Both the position numbers and the translations under genes were made by a program. Shown in pieces: positions 8,042 through 16,421 of a stretch of 64,000 bases of DNA (position 1 is the first letter of the stretch; each line of letters starts with the position of its first letter). This stretch comes from CAXBBB01 sp963841855 (GTDB lineage: Bacteria > Bacteroidota > Rhodothermia > Rhodothermales > BA12), in NCBI GenBank assembly GCA_963841855.1, contig CAWJEJ010000003.1:897517-961516 (forward strand). Reading direction: 5' to 3'. The notes below the pieces were generated by a model. That model had not been told where the DNA came from. It did not search any database and was given only the letters and a program-made list of their open reading frames with translations.

Positions 8042-8980
8042 GTGATCGACACTTCGACTAGCGGCCCCGAACCCAACGTGTGCGTGACGTGCGGCGAGCG
8101 GCTGCAGGGCCGCTACTGCCACGCGTGCGGCGAGAAACGACCGGCAGAGGGCGACCGCACCGTGCGTCACTTCGTGGGCGACGTACTCGGTTCGGCACTC
8201 AGCATCGACGGCACGTTCTGGCGCACGTTTCGCCTGCTCGTCTTTCGTCCCGGCGCGCTGACGGCCGAGCATATTGCCGGTCGACGGCGGCCCTATCTGA
8301 CGCCGCTGCGCCTGTTCTTGCTGTGCAACGTGGCGTACTTCGTCGCGCAACCGTATACCGGATTTTCAGGCTACAACACGCCGTTGCGCTCGCAGATGAG
8401 TCAGCAAGCGTACAGCCGGTCCAGCGACATCCGCGGCCATATCGCAGATCGGCTGGGGTTCGACGCGCGCATCGACGCGGACGAACTCGCCGAGTCTGAG
8501 GCTTTTCGGTTCTACGAACAGCGCTTCGACGCGCGGAGTGACGCACTGGCGCGCACGCTCGTCATCCTGCTCATTCCCCTGACTGCGCTGCTGCTCAAAG
8601 CGCTCTTGCCGCGCCGCCTGCTGGCCGACCATTTAGTGTTCGCGACGCACCTGATGGCGTGGCAGCTTCTCGTCGTCATGTCGGCGTGGCTGCTGCTCTA
8701 CGGCTCGGTGCTGCAAGGTGCTCTGCTCTACCTGCCCCTCCCGCGGGGACTACTCGTCCACATCAATGAGACGCACGCGCTGTGGTTCGTCCTGATCTAC
8801 CTGTTTCTGGCCCTGCGCCGCGCTTACGGTCTGACGCGCGGCACAGCGGCGTGGCGCTCGGGCGTGCTGGCGCTTCCGCCGGTCTATGGCATCGGAGTCG
8901 CCGGGCTGCTCGTCATCGGCATGGTGTTTTACCGCTACCTGCTGTTCTGGATCACGTTCTGGACGGTGGGCGCGGGCTGA
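8042..8980 (+). CDS. DUF3667-type membrane protein with N-terminal zinc ribbon
   Basis: About 312 residues from a GTG at 8042. It opens with a zinc ribbon (CVTCGERL and YCHACGEK, two CxxC pairs), then the characteristic TVRHFVGDVLG and LVFRPGALTAEHIAGRRRPYLTPLRLFL signature of DUF3667 proteins. Five or so hydrophobic helices follow to the C-terminus. Function of the family is unknown to me. It lies in a membrane-protein block with NfeD-like and flotillin genes. The longer frame back to 7943 lacks similarity and is not used. Confidence 0.8.
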   Translation: MIDTSTSGPEPNVCVTCGERLQGRYCHACGEKRPAEGDRTVRHFVGDVLGSALSIDGTFWRTFRLLVFRPGALTAEHIAGRRRPYLTPLRLFLLCNVAYFVAQPYTGFSGYNTPLRSQMSQQAYSRSSDIRGHIADRLGFDARIDADELAESEAFRFYEQRFDARSDALARTLVILLIPLTALLLKALLPRRLLADHLVFATHLMAWQLLVVMSAWLLLYGSVLQGALLYLPLPRGLLVHINETHALWFVLIYLFLALRRAYGLTRGTAAWRSGVLALPPVYGIGVAGLLVIGMVFYRYLLFWITFWTVGAG

Positions 8981-9017
8981 CGGCCGTTGAAATCGTCTTC
9001 ACGTGGAGCGCGCCGCG

Positions 9018-9025
9018 TACCTTTG
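9018..9025 (+). promoter_or_regulatory. Putative -7 promoter element (TAnnTTTG) for flotillin
   Basis: TACCTTTG, 51 bp before the flotillin ATG, matches the Bacteroidota -7 consensus TAnnTTTG. A convincing -33 TTTG at the usual spacing is not visible. Supporting this, the same octamer occurs before leuS. Confidence 0.4.
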
Positions 9026-9075
9026 CTCTGAGCGCGTCGTAGGCGCTGCATCCTCCGCATTTTATCCCCACCGTC

Positions 9076-10356
9076 ATGACCGAAGCCCTCGTCATCGCAG
9101 GCGTCATCATCGTCTTCCTGCTCGTCGTTTTGCAGTTCATCAAGGCGAACCTCAAAATCTGCCAGCCCAACGAGATCCTGATCTTCTCGGGTCAGCAGCG
9201 CCAGATGCCCGACGGCACGTCGCGCGGATATCGCACGATCAAGGGCGGGCGCGGCTTTCGGATTCCCGTCATCGAAGAAGTCGACCGGCTCGATCTGCGG
9301 ACGCTTCCGCTCGATCTGATGGTGACCAACGCGTTCTCCAAAGGCGGCATTCCGCTTCAGGTGCGCGCCATCGCGAACGTCAAGATCGCGTCGCAAGAGC
9401 CCGAGTTGAGCAACGCCGTCGAGCGGCTGTTGGGTAAGGATCTCGCCGAAGTGCAGATGATCGCCAAGGAAACGCTCGAAGGCAACCTGCGCGGAGTTCT
9501 GGCACTGCTGACGCCCGAGGAGGTCAACGAGGACCGACTGAAGTTTGCCAAAGAACTGCTCGACGAAGCCGACATGGACCTTTCGGCACTGGGACTGCAC
9601 CTGGACACGCTCAAAATCCAGTCGATCGACGACGATACGGGCTACCTCAACGCCATCGGCCGGCAGCAAACGGCGCACATCATTTCGGCGGCCGAAGTGA
9701 TCGAAGCCAAGAAGATGGAGCAGGCCAAGGTGGCGCAGGCGCGGGCGGATCTGGCCGTCGCCGAAGCCGAGAACGAAGTGCGCATCGTCCGGGCGCAACT
9801 AGATGCCAAGAGCCAGGCCGAGGAGGCCCGCGCGGGCATGGCGTCGCGCGTCGCCGAAGCGCAGGCCGAGCAGGAACTGGCCGAGCAAGAGATCTTGCTG
9901 ATGGAGAAGCGCGAGCGCGCCGGAACGGTCATCAAAGCCGAGGCGCAGCGCCAGGCGTTGATGGAAATCGCCAAGGGCGACGCGGCCAAGATTACCGAGA
10001 GCGGCAACGCCGAGATTGCCATCCTCCAGCAAAAGATGGAGCTGTGGAAAGCCGCCGGAGACGACGCCGAGCGCCTGTTTCTCATCCAGATGCTGCCCGA
10101 AATCCTCAAGGAGGTCATCAAGACGGTGGATAACCTCAAGATCGACAAGCTGACAGTCGTCGACAGCGGCGGAGCGGGGCAGGGCGTTCCCGCCGTCATG
10201 AGCCAGATCGCCGGAGCCACGCCCGCCCTTCTCGAAAGCCTGCGCGCCTCGACCGGAGTCGACATCGCCGGGATGCTGGCCCAGGCGTCCGCGCCGCGCG
10301 CTCTGGGTCCGCATAGCAACGGAGCCAAGGACAACGGCGAAGTGCCGAGCGTGTGA
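9076..10356 (+). CDS. Flotillin-like SPFH-domain membrane protein
   Basis: Scaffold of functional membrane microdomains. 426 residues with an N-terminal membrane helix (about 4-24), an SPFH domain to about 200 (PNEILIFSG, LPLDLMVTNAFSKGGIPLQV), and a long Ala/Glu/Lys-rich coiled coil from about 200 to 350, then a flexible tail. The sequence is of the eukaryotic-flotillin/YqiK type rather than the short FloA type. NfeD-like protein upstream and a small four-helix protein overlapping by 4 bp downstream suggest a microdomain assembly. Confidence 0.93.
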   Translation: MTEALVIAGVIIVFLLVVLQFIKANLKICQPNEILIFSGQQRQMPDGTSRGYRTIKGGRGFRIPVIEEVDRLDLRTLPLDLMVTNAFSKGGIPLQVRAIANVKIASQEPELSNAVERLLGKDLAEVQMIAKETLEGNLRGVLALLTPEEVNEDRLKFAKELLDEADMDLSALGLHLDTLKIQSIDDDTGYLNAIGRQQTAHIISAAEVIEAKKMEQAKVAQARADLAVAEAENEVRIVRAQLDAKSQAEEARAGMASRVAEAQAEQELAEQEILLMEKRERAGTVIKAEAQRQALMEIAKGDAAKITESGNAEIAILQQKMELWKAAGDDAERLFLIQMLPEILKEVIKTVDNLKIDKLTVVDSGGAGQGVPAVMSQIAGATPALLESLRASTGVDIAGMLAQASAPRALGPHSNGAKDNGEVPSV

Positions 10357-10751
10357 GCGACAACCTGTTTGCCGTCATCGCCGGAGTGTTGACTTTTGTG
10401 GCGTTTGCTGCCCACACGTTCGTCGGCGCCCGCGAGTACCGGCTCTTTGCTCCTGATGAAGATGTCGGCCCGGCTCGCACGGCGTGGGTGCAAGCACTGG
10501 CCGGGTGGCACTGGGTGTCGATCAGTTTGCTCGCCGCCGCCGCCGTCCTGCTGCTCATCGGATTCACCGATGCGGTGCCGAACGAGCCAACCGTTCTCCT
10601 GATGTTGAGCGGGTTCTTCGGGCTGGGCGGAATTGCCTGGCTTGCCACTCTAGTCGTTTCCGGGCGAGGGGTTCGTCTTCGGTATCTCGCTCTGGGGCAA
10701 TGGCTATTCTGCTTCGTCGTCGCTGGACTAGCCTATCTCGCAGCGGAATAG
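10353..10751 (+). CDS. Four-helix membrane protein of unknown function
   Basis: 132 residues starting with a GTG that overlaps the flotillin stop (GTGTGA), so it is very probably co-translated with it. Four hydrophobic segments with short polar loops (AREYRLF near 27-33) fill the length. I do not recognise the family; coupling to flotillin suggests a microdomain accessory role (inference). Its 3' end overlaps the convergent glycosyltransferase gene by 19 bp. Confidence 0.75.
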   Translation: MSDNLFAVIAGVLTFVAFAAHTFVGAREYRLFAPDEDVGPARTAWVQALAGWHWVSISLLAAAAVLLLIGFTDAVPNEPTVLLMLSGFFGLGGIAWLATLVVSGRGVRLRYLALGQWLFCFVVAGLAYLAAE

Positions 10752-11452
10752 AGTCGCCGCCGAATCGAGCGCAGCACCTGCTTCCACCTGCTCTTTCCGC
10801 TGAGTCCGTAGCCGTGCCGCGTCACCGTGCCGCGCCCGACGTGGTAGGCGTACTCGGCGACGGGAAAATCAGCCACCGCCAAGCCGCGCGCCTGCGCCGA
10901 CTCCATCGTGCGGACGAACGGAGCGCCGTGCTTCTCGAACGGAGCCAGCGTCCGGTACGTCGCCACGTCGATCAGGGCGCAGTGCGGATGGACGTAGGGC
11001 GTTCCGCCGGGCGCGTCGACGTTGAAGCCGTCCGAGTCGACTCGGATCAGGTGGCCGACGGCCCAGGCGCCGGTTTCTTGGGCGCGATCCGTCATCGCCC
11101 GGATCAGTCCTGGACGCCAGACGAACGTGTCGGTGTCGAGAATCAGCAGGCGCCGAGCAGACGTGGCGTGCATCGCGGCGTCCATCGCCGGACCGTGGTG
11201 CCAGTTGATGCCCGTCGATAGGCGAAAAGGCGCTAGCGCATCGGCGTCAGCGTTCAAGCGCTCGGACGTGTCGTCGGGCGAGGCGTTGTCGATGACGGTG
11301 ATGGGAACGGTCGGCTCCAGTCGGCGCAGCAGGTGGACGGCGCCGCGCGTCATGGCGGACGTGCCGTAGCTGGCCAGCAGGGCTTCGACGTCGGGCGAGA
11401 CGAACGCGTCGGCGCTGCGGACGGTGGAAAACGTCAGGGCGAGATCGGGCAT
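10733..11452 (-). CDS. GT2-type glycosyltransferase
   Basis: About 239 residues. The N-terminal half has the GT-A features ITVIDNASPDDTS and RRLLILDTDTFVW, the latter containing the DxD that holds the metal and sugar nucleotide. Starts with ATG at 11452, 18 bp after the FecR-like gene on the same strand. Likely transfers sugar to a surface glycan; acceptor unknown. Confidence 0.8.
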   Translation of the reverse strand: MPDLALTFSTVRSADAFVSPDVEALLASYGTSAMTRGAVHLLRRLEPTVPITVIDNASPDDTSERLNADADALAPFRLSTGINWHHGPAMDAAMHATSARRLLILDTDTFVWRPGLIRAMTDRAQETGAWAVGHLIRVDSDGFNVDAPGGTPYVHPHCALIDVATYRTLAPFEKHGAPFVRTMESAQARGLAVADFPVAEYAYHVGRGTVTRHGYGLSGKSRWKQVLRSIRRRLYSAAR

Positions 11453-11470
11453 GGTCTCGGGTCAGGGGCC

Positions 11471-12433
11471 TCAACGCTGGGTGAAGACGTACGCGTTGCC
11501 GCTGCGAACGAACGTGCCGCCCGCCGCGTCGCCGATAACGGCGAGCGCCGAGTCCAGCGTCGTCAGGCGGAACGTGCCCGTCAGGCGGCGGCCGCGCGAC
11601 AAGGGCGGAACGCGGACGGCGCTGCCGAAGTGGCGGCTCAACTCGTCGGTCGCGTCCGTAAACGGCGTTCGGTCGAGCAGCAGCGTACCCGTCGTCCAGT
11701 CGAGGATCGCATCGGGAGAGGCGGCGGCGGTGGGAAGGCCCAGTCGTCGTCCGCGCACCGCAGCCTGCTGCCCACCGCCGACGGTCCGCACCGAATCGGC
11801 CTCGACGGTCACCGATCCGCTCTCGACGTAGACCAGGGCCGACGAATCCGACGCGGCGATGGCGAACCGAGCGCCCGGCGTCGTCACGCGGACCGGACCG
11901 GCGTCGATGACGAATGGATTGGACGGATCGGGCAGGATGGTGAAGCGCGCGTCGCCGCGCAAGATGTAGTGCCGGTCGGTAGGCGTCAGGAGCACGCGCG
12001 GCGCCTCGGCCCCTCCGACGCCACCGACGGCTCGCAGCGACGCGCCCGAGCGCAACAGTACGTCCGAGTCGTCCGGAAGCGTGGTCGCGACGGGCGACGA
12101 TCCCGGCTCGGCGACCTGGGCGAACGAGCGGGTCAGGTCGGGCTTGGGCCACGCCCACACCATCGCGCCGATTACGCCGATCGCGACGAGTCCAGCAGCG
12201 ATCCGAACGACGAGCGGCAACCCGGTCGGCGCCTGGACAATCGTCTGCGGACGCTTGGTCTCGCGCGTCGCTAGGTGCTCCATCGTGCCGGGCGTCTCGA
12301 CCGCTTCGGCTGGCGGTGGGTCGGCAGTCGGCGTGCTGTCGGCGGCCAGTTGATCCGCCGAGGCATCGGCGCGAGCTTCCGGGTCGTCGCCGAGCGGAGG
12401 CGGCGGAGCGGATTCGTCGGAAGGTGGGAGCAT
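11471..12433 (-). CDS. FecR-family anti-sigma-like protein without adjacent sigma factor
   Basis: About 320 residues. Pro/Asp/Ala-rich cytoplasmic N-terminus, single membrane helix around 73-95, then a FecR domain (LRSGASLRAVGG, FTILPDPSNPFVIDAGPVRVTTPGARFAI, YVESGSVTVEADS, VRTVGGGQQA) and a C-terminal DUF4974/secretin-like domain (RHFGSAVRVPPL, RRLTGTFRLTTLDSALAVI). FecR proteins normally relay TonB-receptor signals to an ECF sigma factor. Neither a sigma factor nor a TonB receptor is present within this part of the window, so it is orphaned here. It leads a two-gene unit with the glycosyltransferase. Confidence 0.88.
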   Translation of the reverse strand: MLPPSDESAPPPPLGDDPEARADASADQLAADSTPTADPPPAEAVETPGTMEHLATRETKRPQTIVQAPTGLPLVVRIAAGLVAIGVIGAMVWAWPKPDLTRSFAQVAEPGSSPVATTLPDDSDVLLRSGASLRAVGGVGGAEAPRVLLTPTDRHYILRGDARFTILPDPSNPFVIDAGPVRVTTPGARFAIAASDSSALVYVESGSVTVEADSVRTVGGGQQAAVRGRRLGLPTAAASPDAILDWTTGTLLLDRTPFTDATDELSRHFGSAVRVPPLSRGRRLTGTFRLTTLDSALAVIGDAAGGTFVRSGNAYVFTQR

Positions 12434-12576
12434 TAGCAGCTAGCGTGGGCGTGAGAGGCGACAGGATACAGCACGTGCAGCCACTGGGCTCGCATCGGCG
12501 CGCGGCGAGCGCAAGTGTAACGCCGTACGCAGATTCGGCGGGCGAACCCCGCGTCACCCATCCGCATTCTCTCTCC

Positions 12577-13884
12577 ATGTCCAACTGCTTTGCCATGACC
12601 GCTCGCCTGCTTCCGCTCGCTCTTCTACTCGTTGCCTGCTCGACGCAGGACGCCGCCCTCGTCGACGATACGCCACCTCTGCCGCCCGCAGCGGGCGACC
12701 TGGCCGCTCAGGTGCCGACCAACGTCTTCACTCCATCGCCCATTCGGGTCACGCTCGACGGGCTGCCCCAACCGTTCGCCACCAACTCGGCGCGCAAAGG
12801 CCCCAACGTCATCGGCGTGCCGTCCGGTGCCACGCTCAACGCGCCCGACGGCTTCCGCGTCCAGGTCTGGGCCGACGGGCTGACCGCGCCGCGCTGGCTC
12901 GCTCTGACGCCCGAAGGCGACGTGCTCGTCGTTGAGAGTCGCGCCAACCGCATTCTACGCCTCTCGGACGCCGACGGCGACGGAGTGGCCGAGTCGCGGG
13001 CGACGTTCGCCACGTCGAGCAACGCGCTCGACCAGCCGTTCGGAATGGCGTTCATGGACGGCTCGTTCTTCGTCGGCAACACGGGCGAGGTGCGTCGCTA
13101 CGCCTACGACGGCGCCATCAGCGGCAGCGGCCAGGTGATCACCGAACTGACGCCCGGAGGCTACAATCAGCACTGGACGCGCAACGTCATCGCCGGACCG
13201 GACGGCTGGCTCTACGTCTCGGTCGGATCCGAGAGCAACGTGTCCGAGGAGGAGTTGCCGCGCGCGTCGGTCCAGCGGATGCGGCCCGACGGATCTAACC
13301 GGACGACCTACGGAAGCGGCCTGCGCAACCCCGTCGGCCTCGCCTTTCAGCCGTCGACGGGCGACCTGTTCACGACCGTCAACGAGCGCGACGGCATGGG
13401 CGACGGACTGGTGCCCGACTACCTGACGCGCGTCCAGCAGGGCGGCTTCTATGGCTGGCCCTACGCCTACCTCGCCCCCGGCAACCTCGACCCGCGTAGG
13501 ATGGATGGCGAGGTCAGCGAGCGCCCCGACTTGGCCGCCAAGACGCTCACGCCCGACGTGCTCTTCGAAGCGCACAGCGCCGCGCTGGGCGTCCAGTTCT
13601 ACGACGGCGATCAGTTTCCGGCCCGCTACCGCGGAGGCGCGTTCGTTGCGTTCCGAGGAAGCTGGAATCGCAGCCAGGGGACGGGCTACAAAATCGTCCA
13701 CGTCCCGTTCAACGGCGGCCAGTCGATGGGTCATTACGAAGACTTCCTGACCGGCTTCCTGCTCGACCCGTCCGGCCCGACGACGTTCGCGCGCCCCGTC
13801 GGCCTGCTCGTCCTCCCCGACGGCAGCCTGCTCCTCACCGACGACGGCAACGGCCGCATCTACCGCATTTCGTATGTGGGCTGA
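12577..13884 (+). CDS. Sorbosone/glucose dehydrogenase-like (PQQ-type) beta-propeller lipoprotein
   Basis: About 435 residues. A lipoprotein signal ends in LLLVAC; the second ATG at 12595 would give the tidier 15-residue leader, so the start may be there. The body is a six-bladed propeller of the soluble glucose/L-sorbosone dehydrogenase family: GFRVQVWADGL, GDVLVVESRANRI, YNQHWTRNVI, YGSGLRNPVGLAF and GGFYGWPYAYL. Located in the periplasm or outer membrane, oxidising a sugar with PQQ; substrate not deducible. The next feature, an Rhs tip, begins immediately after its stop. Confidence 0.88.
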   Translation: MSNCFAMTARLLPLALLLVACSTQDAALVDDTPPLPPAAGDLAAQVPTNVFTPSPIRVTLDGLPQPFATNSARKGPNVIGVPSGATLNAPDGFRVQVWADGLTAPRWLALTPEGDVLVVESRANRILRLSDADGDGVAESRATFATSSNALDQPFGMAFMDGSFFVGNTGEVRRYAYDGAISGSGQVITELTPGGYNQHWTRNVIAGPDGWLYVSVGSESNVSEEELPRASVQRMRPDGSNRTTYGSGLRNPVGLAFQPSTGDLFTTVNERDGMGDGLVPDYLTRVQQGGFYGWPYAYLAPGNLDPRRMDGEVSERPDLAAKTLTPDVLFEAHSAALGVQFYDGDQFPARYRGGAFVAFRGSWNRSQGTGYKIVHVPFNGGQSMGHYEDFLTGFLLDPSGPTTFARPVGLLVLPDGSLLLTDDGNGRIYRISYVG

Positions 13885-13891
13885 TGATGCG

Positions 13892-14905
13892 ATGAGTCAT
13901 TACTACCCGCACGGACTCGAAATGCCCGGCAGAGTCTACGTGCAGGGGCAGAAGACGCGCGAGGGCTACACGGGCCACGAACTCGACGCTGAAACCGGAC
14001 TCAACTACGCAGGAGCCAGGTACTACGACTCAGCGATTGCGCGTTGGATGAGCGTCGAGCCTATGGCTTCAAGTTATCCTGGATACTCGCCTTACAACTA
14101 CGTGCTCGGAGACCCGATGCGGCTCTTCGATTCGATAGGCATGTGCCCTGACGAAGACCCGGACTGCGAGGACGAGGAGACGCCACAGAGTTCGTCTCAG
14201 AAGTCGAACACAGACAGCGGGAGCATTGATAGGCTTTTGTATTCGCTTTCAGCCGGTGCAAATGGCACAAGTGCAGTGTTCTCACGTGCTGCAGTTGAGG
14301 CGAGAGCCCATGCTAGTGAGTGGAGAAGCATAGAGGAACACGTTACGGAGGCACACTCGGTGGCCAGATCTGCAACTCAACGAAGTGTATCGCCGGTATT
14401 GACCCAAGCAGACGACGCACTTGCGACCCTTGATGTAGCAAGAAATGCCGCCAAGGGAACCTTCGTGTTGGGAGCTACGGTGTCTCTAGGAATACTAATC
14501 GTCGACATCAGCGACGGTGGCACAACTCCATAGGCTGCGGCTAAGACAGGTCTCGATATAACTATGGGCGCAGTTGGCTTCCTCGGTCCTATGGGAGCTA
14601 CGATCTCGCTAGGCAACGTTGACAATTGCGCTTGGCTCGCTTCTGCGGCGCGCTTGAACGCCCTGCCGCGTTGCTCTGCATCGCCGATGCTCGCATGGGC
14701 TGCTTCGAGCGCCTTGCCGAGCGCCCAATCGCACGCGCAGCCGCTTCGCCTCGGCTAATGTCAACGTTGCCTAGGCTATGCTGCAGGAGAAATGATTGGT
14801 TGGGATAACATCATTGGTTACGGTCCGCTCCCTCCGCAGCCTCGAAGCAGCGAACTTGCTCCTGCTAGTAGCACATTTGTTGCTCCAGTTTTTCCTCAAC
14901 GCTGA
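13892..14905 (+). pseudogene. Orphan RHS core plus polymorphic C-terminal tip, interrupted
   Basis: The start (YPHGLEMPGR, GYTGHELDAETGLNYAGARYYD, RWMSVEP, YSPYNYVLGDPM) is the RHS-repeat associated core, the C-terminal end of the giant YD-repeat toxin shell. No YD-repeat body precedes it: the sugar dehydrogenase gene ends 8 bp earlier. After the core comes a divergent, lower-GC tip. A TAG stops it at 14531-14533, yet the same frame stays open and would resume as AAAKTGLDI and GAVGFLGPMGATISLG. The MITE-like element then interrupts it. After the element, in the same frame, GYAAGEMIGWDNIIGYG continues to TGA at 14905. Best read as a displaced, decayed Rhs tip. Confidence 0.78.
14610..14773. 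mobile_element. MITE-like element, copy 1 (TA-flanked, 160 bp)
   Basis: Perfect 13-bp terminal inverted repeats (GGCAACGTTGACA at 14612-14624, complement at 14759-14771) flanked on both sides by TA. The TA duplication is the signature of IS630/Tc1-mariner type insertion. Removing the element and one TA rejoins the host reading frame across TCG-CTA-GGC-TAT. The interior has no transposase. A shorter copy lies at 20680-20805 in inverse orientation. Confidence 0.85.
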
Positions 14906-15026
14906 GACTATGGTAAGCAGTTCAATTCAGTCGTCTCTCGATGTAGCCTACAGCGTATACAGTAAACACATAGATGCGTCTGCTACCGCTGCGGGTTGGC
15001 TGCTGTGAATATTGCTGTTTAACATA

Positions 15027-15254
15027 ATGACACTATCTCTTGTTGCTTATTACTTCATTGGCTTGGACTACAGATTGAATAGCTCTTTCATATTTTATTT
15101 CGGCGCCTTTGGTTTTATATCCTATATATTAATGTGGAGTACAATAAATAGAGTTCCATATATGAATATAGGCAAAAAGGGTTTATTTTGGAGCGTGGTG
15201 TTTGTTTCAGTAGTAATGCTCACTGTGGTGACCCTATTTGTTTTTACACCGTAG
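15027..15254 (+). CDS. AT-rich small membrane protein, possible immunity gene
   Basis: About 75 residues from the ATG at 15027 (a TTG at 15012 would add five). Three hydrophobic helices (LVAYYFIGL, FIFYFGAFGFISYILMW, FWSVVFVSVVMLTVVTLFVF) separated by short basic loops. Its base composition is about one third G+C, against two thirds around it, so it is recently acquired. It follows the decayed Rhs tip directly, the position where polymorphic toxin immunity genes sit; many immunity proteins are small membrane proteins. The immunity role is inference from context only. Confidence 0.55.
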   Translation: MTLSLVAYYFIGLDYRLNSSFIFYFGAFGFISYILMWSTINRVPYMNIGKKGLFWSVVFVSVVMLTVVTLFVFTP

Positions 15255-15438
15255 CGGTCAAATTCAAGCAGTCCCTCCACGCTCCGGCCCTCACGGCACC
15301 GGCTGACGCCGCAGCCCCGCGGGGCGCCTCGAGTCTGACTATTCCAGTCTGCGGCGGGTCCCTGGCTCGCCACGCCGCCCTATTCGCTCGCTGCCGAGGC
15401 GGGAGAAGGTAGGACCACAATTACAATTCCTGCATTTC

Positions 15439-15936
15439 ATGCCCGTCACGATCCGCCCCGCCACACCCGCCGACATCGACCTGACTCTCGCGCTGATCCG
15501 CGAGCTGTCCGTCTACGAAAAGATGGAATCGGAGATGGTCAACACGCCCGATCTGTTGCACGCAGCGCTGTTCGGTGACCGCCCGGCGTGCGAGGCGGTC
15601 GTCGCGAACATCGACGGAAAGGACGACGGCTTCGCGCTGTTCTACCCGACGTTCTCGACGTTTACCGGACTGCAAGGACTGTGGCTCGAAGACCTCTACG
15701 TCCGCCCCGACGCGCGCGGTAAGGGTGCCGGAACTGCGCTACTCGCGTACGGCGCCCAACTCTGCGTCGAGCGCGGATGGCCTCGCTACGAGTGGACCGT
15801 CTTGGACTGGAACGAGCCTGCCCTGGCCGTCTACCGCCGCCACGGAGCGCGTCCGATGGACGAGTGGACCGTTCAGCGTGTTAGCGGCGATGCGTTGACC
15901 GAGTTGGCGGCGCGGACGGAGAGAGGAGAAACATGA
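15439..15936 (+). CDS. GNAT-family N-acetyltransferase
   Basis: 165 residues with a full GNAT fold: IRPATPADIDLTLALIRELSVYEK at the start, the LWLEDLYVRPDARGKGAGTALL acetyl-CoA loop (Arg/Gln-x-x-Gly-x-Gly/Ala type) and ALAVYRRHGARPMDEW near the end. It most resembles the spermine/spermidine and thialysine acetyltransferase branch (SAT-like), judging by YEKM and LEDLYVRP, so a polyamine or amine substrate is plausible. The stop codon lies inside a perfect hairpin. Confidence 0.9.
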   Translation: MPVTIRPATPADIDLTLALIRELSVYEKMESEMVNTPDLLHAALFGDRPACEAVVANIDGKDDGFALFYPTFSTFTGLQGLWLEDLYVRPDARGKGAGTALLAYGAQLCVERGWPRYEWTVLDWNEPALAVYRRHGARPMDEWTVQRVSGDALTELAARTERGET

Positions 15937-15962
15937 CATGTCTCTAAAGACATGTCATGTTT
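15929..15962. repeat. Perfect hairpin, AAACxTGxCAxGTC family, member 1
   Basis: Arms AAACATGACATGTCT (15929-15943) and its exact complement (15948-15962) around a CTAA loop. It overlaps the stop codon of the GNAT gene and ends in TTT, so it may act as a terminator. A second hairpin at 31550-31582 shares the skeleton with compensated changes in the stem. Confidence 0.75.
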
Positions 15963-16057
15963 GAAGTGAGGTCGCAGTCTTCGCCCGGCTTTCGCACGCG
16001 CGTGGGCACACTGCCGCCCGGCCTGATCGTAGGACTGACGCTCAACTCGCAGCCTGC

Positions 16058-16321
16058 ATGAAAACCTTCGACGCGCTCTTTTCCGAACTCACTGCCAAAG
16101 TCGCCGCTGGCGATGCCCACTCGGCGACCGTCCGCGCCGTCGCCGCCGGTCCGCACGGCGTCGGCAAAAAGCTGGTCGAGGAGGCCGCCGAGGTGTGGAT
16201 GGCCGCCAACCACGAAGGCAAGGAGCGCACCGCCGAGGAAATTTCCCAGTTGCTCTACCACGCCCAGGTGATGATGCTCGCCGTCGGCCTGACGCTGGAC
16301 GACGTGTACAAGCATCTGTAG
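16058..16321 (+). CDS. hisE: Phosphoribosyl-ATP pyrophosphatase
   Basis: Second step of histidine biosynthesis, removing pyrophosphate from PR-ATP. 87 residues, monofunctional HisE length. Motifs KKLVEEAAEV and ERTAEEISQLLYHAQVMML supply the metal-binding acidic residues of the MazG-like all-alpha fold. Followed 100 bp later by hisG; no other his gene is in the window. Confidence 0.94.
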   Translation: MKTFDALFSELTAKVAAGDAHSATVRAVAAGPHGVGKKLVEEAAEVWMAANHEGKERTAEEISQLLYHAQVMMLAVGLTLDDVYKHL

Positions 16322-16421
16322 CATCGCGCCGCTGATCTCATCGCGCGCCCCGTACCGCCGTCATATATAGCGGCGCTTCCCCATTCCGGCGCTTCCGCTC
16401 CGCATTCCAACCGACCTCCGC

